From Parabacteroides massiliensis (GTDB taxonomy: Bacteria > Bacteroidota > Bacteroidia > Bacteroidales > Tannerellaceae): DNA of 64,000 bases. Each line of letters begins with the position of its first letter. Within the stretch, counting starts at the first letter, position 1. Of the stretch, positions 35,746 to 43,604 are shown one piece after another. The stretch spans positions 1-64,000 of the forward strand of contig NZ_LT700191.1 of assembly GCF_900155425.1 (NCBI RefSeq), read 5' to 3'. A model generated the notes under the pieces. It was not told the origin of the DNA, searched no databases, and saw only the letters and a list, made by a program, of their open reading frames with translations. The position numbers and the translations under genes were made by a program.

Positions 35746-37059
35746 ATGATTGATAAGACTGTTTTTGAGAATAAGATAGCCGCATACTATACTTTAGGAT
35801 GCAAGCTGAACTTCGCCGAAACTTCGACCATAGGGAAAGTTCTTGCCGAACAGGGCGTACGCAAAGCGCGTCCGGGTGAAAAGGCTGATATTTGCGTTGT
35901 CAACACCTGCTCTGTGACAGAGCTTGCCGACAAGAAATGCCGCCAGGCTATCCGCCGGATCGGCAAGCAACATCCGGGAGCATTCATCGTCGTGACCGGT
36001 TGTTACGCCCAGTTGAAGCCGGAAGAAGTTTCCCATATCGAAGGAGTCGACCTCGTGTTGGGCGCCGAGCAGAAGTTGGATATACTCATGTATTTAGACA
36101 ACTTGAAAAAGAAAGAAGAAGGAAGTGCCGTAATCGCGTCCCAGACGAAAGACATCCGTACCTTCTCCCCCTCTTGTTCGGCAGACGACCGTACGCGCCA
36201 TTTTCTGAAAGTGCAGGACGGATGCGATTATTTCTGTTCCTACTGTACGATTCCCTTTGCCCGTGGGCGCAGCCGCAACGGGACGATCGCCAGCATGGTG
36301 AAACAGGCCGAAGAAGTGGCAGCCAAGGGGGGAAAAGAAATCGTGCTGACAGGTGTCAACATCGGCGATTTCGGAAAGAGCACCGGGGAGACGTTCATCG
36401 ACCTGATCCGGGCGCTCGACGAGGTGGAAGGGATCGTACGTTACCGCATCTCCTCCATCGAACCGAACCTGATCACGGACGAGGCGATCGATTTCGTGGC
36501 ACACAGCAAACGTTTCGCACCTCATTTCCACATCCCGTTGCAGAGCGGAAGCGACGATGTGCTGAAGCTGATGCGCCGCCGCTACGACACGGCCCTGTTC
36601 AGACATAAGATAGAAAAGATCAAAGAGGTCATGCCACACGCCTTTATCGGCGTCGATGTGATCGTCGGTACGCGGGGTGAAACGGATGCCTATTTCGAAG
36701 ATGCCCGCAGCTTTATCGAAAGCTTGGACATCAGCCAGCTACACGTGTTCAGCTATTCAGAACGCCCGGGTACACAGGCTCTCAAGATCGATTACGTCGT
36801 CGACCCTAAGACCAAGCATGCCCGTAGCCAACAATTACTGGACATATCCGACCGCAAGCTCCATGCCTTCTACGAAGCCCATATCGGCCGGAAAGCAAAT
36901 GTCTTGTTTGAACAAACACGCAAAGGAGGCATGATGCACGGTTTCACCGAAAATTACATAAAGGTGGAGATTCCTTACGATGGTTCGCTGGTAAACGAAA
37001 CCCGGCAGGTCACGTTAGGCAGTTGGAACGAGGAGAAAACAGCGTTAAATATTTTATGA
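35746..37059 (+). CDS. mtaB: tRNA t6A37 methylthiotransferase
   Basis: A 437-residue radical-SAM methylthiotransferase making ms2t6A37 in tRNAs. The N-terminal UPF0004 domain carries the cluster ligands C19, C55 and C86. The radical-SAM motif is C160-x3-C164-x2-C167 (DGCDYFCSYC). A C-terminal TRAM domain (about 375-437) is present. MtaB is favoured over MiaB or RimO by the TLGCKLNFAET start and GVNIGDFG. The stop codon lies inside the left arm of a 23-bp inverted repeat. Confidence 0.93.
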   Translation: MIDKTVFENKIAAYYTLGCKLNFAETSTIGKVLAEQGVRKARPGEKADICVVNTCSVTELADKKCRQAIRRIGKQHPGAFIVVTGCYAQLKPEEVSHIEGVDLVLGAEQKLDILMYLDNLKKKEEGSAVIASQTKDIRTFSPSCSADDRTRHFLKVQDGCDYFCSYCTIPFARGRSRNGTIASMVKQAEEVAAKGGKEIVLTGVNIGDFGKSTGETFIDLIRALDEVEGIVRYRISSIEPNLITDEAIDFVAHSKRFAPHFHIPLQSGSDDVLKLMRRRYDTALFRHKIEKIKEVMPHAFIGVDVIVGTRGETDAYFEDARSFIESLDISQLHVFSYSERPGTQALKIDYVVDPKTKHARSQQLLDISDRKLHAFYEAHIGRKANVLFEQTRKGGMMHGFTENYIKVEIPYDGSLVNETRQVTLGSWNEEKTALNIL

Positions 37060-37113
37060 TTTATAATTTATGATTTATGTGCCATCCATGAATCATAAAT
37101 TATAAATCATAAA
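37053..37113. repeat. 23-bp perfect inverted repeat at the mtaB stop
   Basis: Arms 37053-37075 and 37091-37113 are perfect complements built of tandem GATTTATAATTTATGATT units around a 15-nt loop (TATGTGCCATCCATG). The mtaB stop TGA (37057-37059) is within the left arm, and another unit runs on to the lpxL start. There is no GC-rich stem or T run, so it is not a typical terminator. A related element is at 43507-43600. Confidence 0.85.
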
Positions 37114-37138
37114 TCTAAAATCATAAATTATCATCATC

Positions 37139-38047
37139 ATGTGGAATAAAATACAATATGCGCTTATCTACAGTTGGGTAAAAATTCATGCTTTTTTACC
37201 GATGTGGGCGTTGTATATCTTATCGGACATCCTCTACATCCTGATCTATAAGGTCGTCAGATACAGAGTGAAGGTCGTCAGGCAAAATATGAAAGCCTCT
37301 TTCCCTGATAAATCGGAAACCGAGTTGAGACAGCTGGAACGCGAGTTCTACCATCATTTCGCCGACTACGTGGTCGAAACAATCAAGCTTGCCCACATCT
37401 CCCTCGAAGAATTGCAACGCCGGGCTTACCTGAAAAATCCCGAACTGGTAGACAAACTAATGGAAAAAGGGCACACCTGTTTTATCCTTCTGATGGGACA
37501 TTACGGCAATTGGGAATGGTTCTCCGGCTCGACCTCCCGCTTCAAGGACTCACGCATCTACCAAATATACCGGCCACTCAGCAACCAGGCTTTCGACCGC
37601 CTGTTCTTCAACCTACGTACAAAATTCGGTTCCTTCGGAATCAAAAAACAGGATACCGTGCGCGATGTTATCACTCTGAAGAAAAACAAAACCCGCTGTG
37701 TCGTGATCTTTATAGCCGACCAGACGCCGAGCCGGAATAACCTGCACTACTGGACGAACTTCCTGAACCAGGACTCCTCCATCCTGACCGGCCCCGAACG
37801 TCTTGCCCGCAAACTGGATTTGCCTGTCATATTCCTCGACACGAAGCAGGTAAAACGCGGCTACTATACCGTAGATATGAAACTGGTGACCGAGACTCCC
37901 AAAGAGACTCCCGAAAACTGGATTACCGAACAATATGCCCGCCTGATGGAAAAATGCATCTTGCGCAATCCGTCAGGTTGGCTTTGGACACATAAGAGAT
38001 GGAAATATAAGAGAACTGACAGTGGAGAATTGAAAGCGGGAAGTTAA
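37139..38047 (+). CDS. LpxL/HtrB-type lipid A acyltransferase
   Basis: A 302-residue inner-membrane acyltransferase that adds a secondary acyl chain to lipid A. An N-terminal membrane anchor (about 20-40) is followed by the catalytic HxxxxE motif H121-E126 in GHYGNWEW and by the second motif IADQTPSRNN. Length is normal. The 3' end (GELKAGS) is encoded by a degenerate arm of a repeat. It lies 26 bp before a glycosyltransferase, probably an operon. Confidence 0.92.
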   Translation: MWNKIQYALIYSWVKIHAFLPMWALYILSDILYILIYKVVRYRVKVVRQNMKASFPDKSETELRQLEREFYHHFADYVVETIKLAHISLEELQRRAYLKNPELVDKLMEKGHTCFILLMGHYGNWEWFSGSTSRFKDSRIYQIYRPLSNQAFDRLFFNLRTKFGSFGIKKQDTVRDVITLKKNKTRCVVIFIADQTPSRNNLHYWTNFLNQDSSILTGPERLARKLDLPVIFLDTKQVKRGYYTVDMKLVTETPKETPENWITEQYARLMEKCILRNPSGWLWTHKRWKYKRTDSGELKAGS

Positions 38048-38122
38048 ATTACACAGAAAAGAGCACACACAATATGAAAACAAACGAAAACTTTCAACTC
38101 TCAACTCTCAACTCTCAACCGA
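38017..38122. repeat. TCAACTCTCAACT repeat pair translated into flanking genes
   Basis: From 38089 the unit CTCAACT occurs in tandem (TTTCAACTCTCAACTCTCAA...). A degenerate inverted arm (GAATTGAAAGCGGGAAGTT) lies at 38031-38047, the end of the acyltransferase gene. The tandem copies are read in frame as FQLSTLNSQ in the glycosyltransferase N terminus. Confidence 0.7.
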
Positions 38123-39138
38123 ACAAACGTCTTGCCGTTGTCATCCTGAACTGGAACGGTCGAGCGCTGATGGAAGAGTTCCTGCCTTCCGTTGTCGCTT
38201 ATACGCCCGGCGAATGGGCGGATGTAATCGTAGCCGACAATGGCTCCACGGACGATTCCATCGAGATGCTGAAAGAGAAATTTCCAACGGTCGGCATCAT
38301 CCAGCTGGACAAAAATTACGGCTTTGCCGAAGGATATAACCAGGCTTTGAAGCAGATAAGCCACGAATACACGGTATTGCTCAACAGCGATGTCGAAGTT
38401 ACTCCCGGATGGTTGGAGCCACCTGTTGCCGCGATGGATGCCGACAGAACCATTGCCGGAGTCCAGCCCAAAATACGCGCCCAGCGGAATAAAGAATATT
38501 TCGAGTATGCCGGAGCAGCAGGAGGATATATGGACCGATACGGTTATCCGTATTGTCGCGGACGCGTCCTGCACGTCATAGAGAAAGACTCCGGACAATA
38601 TGACACGTCAGCCGACCTGCTTTGGGCCACAGGCGCCTGCCTGTTCATTCGTACATCGATCTATAAGGAAGCCGGTGGCCTCGATGCCGGTTTCTTTGCC
38701 CACCAGGAGGAAATCGATCTGTGCTGGCGGTTACGTTCACGCGGCTACCGGTTGGTTTGTACGCCATCATCGGTTGTGTATCACGTAGGAGGCGCGACAC
38801 TGAACGTAGAGAGCCCGCGCAAAACGTTCCTCAACTTCCGCAACAATCTGCTGATGCTATATAAAAATTTGCCGGAAAAGGATTTGAAGCACGTGATGCG
38901 CGTACGTTTCTGGCTGGACTATATTGCCGCCGCCAAATTCCTGCTGACCGGCCATTATCCGAATGCCCGTGCCGTATATGAGGCCCGAAAAGCATTCCAT
39001 GAACTAAAACCGTCTTACGAACCGACTCGCTTGGAAAACCTTGCCAAGACAACACTTCCAGACATCCCGGAACTGCGAAAAAAAAGCCTGATCTTTGCTT
39101 TCTATTTGCAGGGGAAAAAGAAATTTACGGAACTGTAA
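38074..39138 (+). CDS. Family 2 glycosyltransferase
   Basis: A 354-residue GT-A enzyme that probably transfers a sugar to a lipid-linked or envelope glycan. Motifs: VVILNWNGRALMEEF (nucleotide-sugar site, about 21-35), ADNGSTDDS, LLNSDVEVTPGW (DxD-like metal site) and FAHQEEIDLCWRLRSRGYR (acceptor-side acidic motif). Residues 1-18 (MKTNENFQLSTLNSQPNK) precede the conserved core and are encoded by repeat DNA. The donor and acceptor are unknown. Confidence 0.9.
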   Translation: MKTNENFQLSTLNSQPNKRLAVVILNWNGRALMEEFLPSVVAYTPGEWADVIVADNGSTDDSIEMLKEKFPTVGIIQLDKNYGFAEGYNQALKQISHEYTVLLNSDVEVTPGWLEPPVAAMDADRTIAGVQPKIRAQRNKEYFEYAGAAGGYMDRYGYPYCRGRVLHVIEKDSGQYDTSADLLWATGACLFIRTSIYKEAGGLDAGFFAHQEEIDLCWRLRSRGYRLVCTPSSVVYHVGGATLNVESPRKTFLNFRNNLLMLYKNLPEKDLKHVMRVRFWLDYIAAAKFLLTGHYPNARAVYEARKAFHELKPSYEPTRLENLAKTTLPDIPELRKKSLIFAFYLQGKKKFTEL

Positions 39139-39175
39139 CCAAAGGAAGGATAACTCTTTTTCTTTCCACCCGCGG

Positions 39176-39820
39176 TTACAGGTTCGATTGCTGCAAAATG
39201 TCAATCATGATCGGTTTGAAGCCGCTCACGAAACACTCCACGGCGATTACCATCAAGATCAATCCCATCAGGCGCATCATGACGTTATTGCCCGTCTCGC
39301 CCATATAGCGGTTCAGACGAGTGGAGGCACGGAGAATCAGATAAGTGATAAAATAGATCAGTCCGATCGTCCCGATCAAGATGCACTTCTTTGCCAATGT
39401 AACGGCATCGTCCATCAGCATCAGGGCATTGGCGATCGCACCAGGGCCACAGAGCATCGGGATGGCAAGAGGCGTAATGGAAATATCATTCACATACGTC
39501 TTCACCTCTTCTTCCTTCAACTTGGCCTTCGAATAGCGTGCCTGCAACATATCGAAACCGATCGTGAAGATGATAATACCACCCGCAATACGGAATCCAT
39601 TTGTCGAAATACCGAAGAACTTGAACAGGAACTGTCCGGAAAAAGTGAAAACCATCAGCGTCAGAAACGACACGATTGTGGCACGGCGGACAATGACACG
39701 ACGCTGCTCCTCCCCCATGCCGTTCGTCATGGTCAGAAAGACCGGCATCGTCCCTAACGGATTTGTCAGCGTAAAAAACGAGGTAAAACATAACAGAAAG
39801 AAAGGCAACAATGATTCCAT
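39176..39820 (-). CDS. MarC-family inner-membrane protein
   Basis: A 214-residue integral membrane protein with about six hydrophobic segments and the MarC/NAAT signature TNPLGTMPVFL. The family is related to amino-acid/small-neutral transporters, but E. coli MarC has no proven role and is not needed for antibiotic resistance. Convergent with the glycosyltransferase gene; 39 bp downstream of folB. Confidence 0.9.
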   Translation of the reverse strand: MESLLPFFLLCFTSFFTLTNPLGTMPVFLTMTNGMGEEQRRVIVRRATIVSFLTLMVFTFSGQFLFKFFGISTNGFRIAGGIIIFTIGFDMLQARYSKAKLKEEEVKTYVNDISITPLAIPMLCGPGAIANALMLMDDAVTLAKKCILIGTIGLIYFITYLILRASTRLNRYMGETGNNVMMRLMGLILMVIAVECFVSGFKPIMIDILQQSNL

Positions 39821-39859
39821 GATAATATTATATTTAAATTATTTAATACCCCAAAACAC

Positions 39860-40219
39860 TTAAAACGTCTCGCCAATAAGAATCGAGGCGCTACGGACAT
39901 CGCCTCCGAAAGGCGGGTTCAGCTTGGAGAGTTTCAACTCGATAGCCGTCAATTGCGGAAAATGTTCTTTCAAGGCATACAAAATCCGGCCGGCTGCATG
40001 CTCGATCAGCTTGGAAGGTATATCCATCTGCTCTTTTACAACCGCATAGACAGCGGCATAGTTGATCGTATCGTCCAATTCGTCACTTTTTACAGCCTGT
40101 TCCAACGGAGCCGTAAGGGTCAGGTCCACAATAAAATTGTTCCCAACCTTCGTTTCCTGTGGCATTACGCCGTGGTAGGCATAGAATCTCATAGCCTCCA
40201 GCTCTATCCTTGTCGTCAT
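39860..40219 (-). CDS. folB: Dihydroneopterin aldolase
   Basis: A 119-residue tunnelling-fold enzyme of folate synthesis that cleaves dihydroneopterin to 6-hydroxymethyl-dihydropterin. FYAYHGVMPQETKVGNNFIVDL carries the conserved Tyr and Glu, and the lysine in LKLSKLNPP is the catalytic Lys region. Normal length. It is upstream of marC on the same strand. Confidence 0.93.
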   Translation of the reverse strand: MTTRIELEAMRFYAYHGVMPQETKVGNNFIVDLTLTAPLEQAVKSDELDDTINYAAVYAVVKEQMDIPSKLIEHAAGRILYALKEHFPQLTAIELKLSKLNPPFGGDVRSASILIGETF

Positions 40220-40278
40220 AATTCGTTATTTTATCTGTAAATGTAAATAAAGTAAACCTTTCTGCAAAAAAATAGTCT

Positions 40279-40286
40279 TATATTTG
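40279..40286 (+). promoter_or_regulatory. Bactofilin promoter (-7 element)
   Basis: TATATTTG, 49 bp before the bactofilin ATG. The transcribed leader contains the palindrome at 40296-40317. Confidence 0.5.
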
Positions 40287-40295
40287 CAATATACA

Positions 40296-40317
40296 GAGAC
40301 GTACGGCCGTGCGTCTC
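40296..40317. repeat. GAGACG...ACGGCCGT...CGTCTC palindrome in the bactofilin leader
   Basis: A 22-bp palindrome with arms GAGACG/CGTCTC and core TACGGCCGTG, interrupted only by a T/G pair. A 21-of-22 identical copy lies inside the malQ coding sequence (42531-42552, reverse strand). Confidence 0.75.
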
Positions 40318-40335
40318 CAATAAACAATACGAGAT

Positions 40336-40707
40336 ATGATGGGAACAAAGCAAAAAGAAGAAAACACGAATGGCGGCCTGCACAATACCCTCGCTGCCGG
40401 CACGACCGTCAAAGGCGATATCGTGACGGAAACAGATTTCCGCCTGGATGGAAAGATAGAAGGAGATGTTAGCTGTAACGGCAAGATCGTGATCGGTCCG
40501 AAAGGGAACGTCACAGGAAATATTGTTTCAGCAAATGCCGAAATATTGGGAGAAGTGGAAGGCTCCATACGCGTCAGTGCCAAACTCGTCCTGAAAGCGA
40601 CCGCCGTCATCAAAGGTGATATATTCGCTCAAACCTTAGAGATCGAACCGAATGCCCGTTTCAATGGAATTTGCAAGATGTCAGGAGAAGAAAGCGCGTC
40701 AAAATAA
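40336..40707 (+). CDS. Bactofilin (polymer-forming cytoskeletal protein)
   Basis: A 123-residue DUF583 protein. Bactofilins form nucleotide-independent filaments that position cell-wall or polar machinery. The right-handed beta-helix (about 18-112) shows the repeated pattern GTTVKGDIVTETDFRLDGKIEGDVSCNGKIVIGPKGNVTGNI. N- and C-terminal tails are short and disordered. Monocistronic. Confidence 0.92.
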   Translation: MMGTKQKEENTNGGLHNTLAAGTTVKGDIVTETDFRLDGKIEGDVSCNGKIVIGPKGNVTGNIVSANAEILGEVEGSIRVSAKLVLKATAVIKGDIFAQTLEIEPNARFNGICKMSGEESASK

Positions 40708-40720
40708 AATCCGACCGAAG

Positions 40721-40780
40721 GTATGTCAAAACGGCCTTGTCCCCTACGCCTGACGCGGGAACAAGGCCGTTTTGACATAC
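40721..40780. repeat. 20-bp perfect hairpin between the bactofilin gene and malQ
   Basis: GTATGTCAAAACGGCCTTGT (40721-40740) is perfectly repeated in inverse at 40761-40780 around a 20-nt loop. It lies 13 bp after the bactofilin stop and 18 bp before the malQ stop. The stem is long for a terminator and has no flanking T run on either strand. It may still end both transcripts. Confidence 0.85.
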
Positions 40781-40797
40781 TTCCATGCCACCCACTC

Positions 40798-43506
40798 CTA
40801 TTTTCTTCCTGAATTCTTAATCAATTCTGCTATTTTGTTATTCAAGCTGTCTGCCTCGATCAGCTTCTCCAGTGTGATGTGCATCCTGTAGCGCCAGTAG
40901 TGATTTGAATCGGACGGAACATTGATGCGTTCCGCTTCATAATCTTTCCGCTTGACGGAATCGTCCATTGCGAACCAGTCCTGCAAGGGGATAATAGTCA
41001 ACATCGAAGAGGTAGCCAGATGGTTGGAGACAATCTGTGTCGCCAAGTCCGCCGTACATTCTTCCGGTGCTTCACCGGTTCGTCCCAGAACATTGTTATA
41101 ATAGCGCTGTATTTTGGCACGGTCTTCTTTCCACCAACTACGAAGCGGCGTCATATCGTGAGTGGATGTCGAACAAACCGAATGATAGGGCAGGTTGTGC
41201 AGGTCCGAAAACTCGCGTTGCGGAGTCTTGGGCATGCGTTCTATTTCCAGACTGAATATCTGCAACTTGTTCATCACATCGGGCACGGATTCCGGAATCA
41301 TTCCCAAATCTTCACCACAAACCAGCATATTCGTGCTGCCCACCAACGGAGTCAGGCGACTAAAGGCTTGCGCCTTCCAGAACTCATTATGGCGATGATA
41401 GAAAAAGTTCCAATACAACTGATCGAAAGCATACCGGTCAGAGGCGCTCAACTCGCGATACAAATAGGACTGGCTGGCCGAAATGCGCGGATGAAATTTA
41501 TCCTGTTCACGCGGATCGCGCAAAAACAGCACTTCATTAGCTATGGCAAACAGCCCTTCCTTAATCCGGAGAGACACCTTGTCCGTCTTTCCGGCAAACA
41601 GAGCTTCCACCTTACGCTGCGTATCACAGAAAGATTTCAACACGAAATGGTGCGATGACGACTGGGCAAGAAACGTACCGATCACTTCTTCCGTCAGGTC
41701 GCCAAACAGTTCGGGCAGGAATTCACGATTGATATGCGGAGTAGTCAGGCGAGCTTCGTTGAAATTCAAACCGTATTGTTCGATCTCGTTCGGGGTAAGC
41801 GGCAAAGCCGGATTAAAATGCCCGCAAAGTCCTTGAACATAATCCAACGGCACTTCCCAGATACGGAAAAAGCCCAAGATATGATCGATACGGAAGCAAT
41901 CGAAATAGTCTTCCAACTTGCGGAAACGCTTCTTCCACCAAGAGAAATTATCATTCTCCATCGTATCCCAATTATAGGTCGGGAACCCCCAGTTCTGACC
42001 GTTCACGGAGAAATCGTCAGGCGGGGCACCGGCCTGGCCGTTCATATTGAAATATTTCGGTTCCATCCACGCTTCGACACTCGTACGGTTCACCCCAATA
42101 GGCAGATCGCCTTTCAGTACGATCCCGTTTTTGCGGGCATAATCGGAAACACCTTTGAACTGGGTATGCAGAATATATTGAAGGAAATACAAGAAAGATA
42201 TTTCCGGATACGCCTCACTCGTCACGGCACAAAGTTCACGAATACTGTTCTTGTCGAATACGGAATTTTCCTTCCACTGTGTAAAATCGGAAGTCCGGTA
42301 CGTGTCACGCAAATAACAATAGGCGGCATAGGGCACCAGCCAAGACTCGTTCTGTGCGAAGAACTCCTGATATTCCGGGGTGGACAGGATCGTTTTCCCT
42401 TCCTGCTTGAAGTATTCCCGGCAATATTCTATCTTATACCGGACAGCCTGTTCATAATCTACGGCATCCAGTCCATTCAATTCGGCCTGCTTCCGAGCGA
42501 AAAAAGCCACCTTTTCCGGATCTGCCAGCCGAGATGCACGGCCGTACGTCTCGACGCCCAGATCGGGCAAACTGATATACATCGGATGAAGAGCATAAAT
42601 CGAAATGGCGCTATAAGGATACGAATCAGCACGGGTATGCGTCGTCGTCGTGTCGTTCATCGGGAGCACCTGGATGATGCGCTGGTGCGTTTTCTTGGCC
42701 CAATCCACCAACATGCGCAAATCACCCAAATCGCCGACTCCAAAGCTCTTTTCCGAGCGTAAGGAAAAGACCGGGATCACTGAACCCGCACACCGCCACA
42801 AAGGCAGGTTATCACGAAAATAAAAGCCCGAAACGATCACCGTCTCCCCCTCCTTTTGTGGAGGCAGATTCAGGACACGGTTTTCATCTTCTTCCCAATA
42901 TAAAGGCTGCTGCTGATCATCACAGATCAGGAACTTATATTCCAACGGATAGGTAATCTTGCTGGCGTCCAAGTCTATATGCCAGACAGGGAAGGTATCG
43001 CAACTCAATATTAACGCCTTATCGGGATGCCAGTTACCCAAGCATTCCTGATTGCCGGTGATGGCCACGCGCTGGTTCTTTTCGACACGCGGGACAGATA
43101 TCTTTATCGTGAGTCTCTTTCCACTCTTTACCACCCGCTCATGCGTATTACACGGGTGGGCGAACAAGCTTTTAGTAAATGCAGAGGAATAAAAGGCCAG
43201 ATTGGCAGGGCGAACCTGCCAATAATCATATAACGTATATCGATCGGACTGGCCGATAAAGAATACCTGATGGTTCTTTTCCCATTCCTCGAATATCTGC
43301 CTGTCGTTTACACTCAGGAAATACCTGTATTCTATATCTCTGACAGGAGAGGTCACTTCCAGCTCCAGCTGCCAGTTTCCATCTCCCTTATAACTCATTT
43401 CTTTTGCCAAAGCCGGCTCCCAGGAACCCAGCTCGGGAATCGACCCTACAACACATAACTTCTGTCCCCAAACGGTATGGAAGTTGATATTAAAGGTGAC
43501 TTTCAT
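40798..43506 (-). CDS. malQ: 4-alpha-glucanotransferase with two starch-binding modules
   Basis: A 902-residue GH77 enzyme that moves maltosyl and longer glucan units between alpha-1,4-glucans. Two N-terminal CBM20 starch-binding modules (about 1-100 and 125-225) precede the GH77 barrel (about 240-880), the layout of plant DPE2. Motifs include FRIDHILGFFRIWEVP, CGEDLGMIPESV and STHDMTPLRSWW. At about residue 320-330 the peptide ETYGRASR is encoded by a palindromic repeat that also occurs at 40296. No signal peptide, so cytosolic. Confidence 0.95.
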   Translation of the reverse strand: MKVTFNINFHTVWGQKLCVVGSIPELGSWEPALAKEMSYKGDGNWQLELEVTSPVRDIEYRYFLSVNDRQIFEEWEKNHQVFFIGQSDRYTLYDYWQVRPANLAFYSSAFTKSLFAHPCNTHERVVKSGKRLTIKISVPRVEKNQRVAITGNQECLGNWHPDKALILSCDTFPVWHIDLDASKITYPLEYKFLICDDQQQPLYWEEDENRVLNLPPQKEGETVIVSGFYFRDNLPLWRCAGSVIPVFSLRSEKSFGVGDLGDLRMLVDWAKKTHQRIIQVLPMNDTTTTHTRADSYPYSAISIYALHPMYISLPDLGVETYGRASRLADPEKVAFFARKQAELNGLDAVDYEQAVRYKIEYCREYFKQEGKTILSTPEYQEFFAQNESWLVPYAAYCYLRDTYRTSDFTQWKENSVFDKNSIRELCAVTSEAYPEISFLYFLQYILHTQFKGVSDYARKNGIVLKGDLPIGVNRTSVEAWMEPKYFNMNGQAGAPPDDFSVNGQNWGFPTYNWDTMENDNFSWWKKRFRKLEDYFDCFRIDHILGFFRIWEVPLDYVQGLCGHFNPALPLTPNEIEQYGLNFNEARLTTPHINREFLPELFGDLTEEVIGTFLAQSSSHHFVLKSFCDTQRKVEALFAGKTDKVSLRIKEGLFAIANEVLFLRDPREQDKFHPRISASQSYLYRELSASDRYAFDQLYWNFFYHRHNEFWKAQAFSRLTPLVGSTNMLVCGEDLGMIPESVPDVMNKLQIFSLEIERMPKTPQREFSDLHNLPYHSVCSTSTHDMTPLRSWWKEDRAKIQRYYNNVLGRTGEAPEECTADLATQIVSNHLATSSMLTIIPLQDWFAMDDSVKRKDYEAERINVPSDSNHYWRYRMHITLEKLIEADSLNNKIAELIKNSGRK
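42531..42552. repeat. Intragenic copy of the GAGACG...CGTCTC palindrome in malQ
   Basis: The reverse strand reads GAGACG, then TACGGCCGTG, then CATCTC, identical at 21 of 22 positions to the palindrome at 40296-40317. In frame it gives ETYGRAS in the catalytic domain. Confidence 0.7.
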
Positions 43507-43600
43507 TTATATGAATTTATGATTTATGTGGTGTTGTTATTCACGATTTATGATTTATCATTGACACTGAATGACAAATCACAAATCATAAATCAAAAAT
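43507..43600. repeat. GATTTATGATTTAT inverted repeat between nrdJ and malQ
   Basis: Left part GATTTATGATTTATCATT (43545-43562), right part 43570-43594 with inverted units AATGACAAATC and AAATCATAAATC, plus a further ATTTATGATTTATG at 43515-43528. Same family as the element at 37053. Confidence 0.75.
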
Positions 43601-43604
43601 CTTT

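Noticed and set aside
39133-39181. Inverted repeat CTGTAACC/GGTTACAG at the ends of the glycosyltransferase and marC genes
   Set aside because: Only 8 bp, with both arms explained by the two genes ending in Leu-stop; too weak to call an element.
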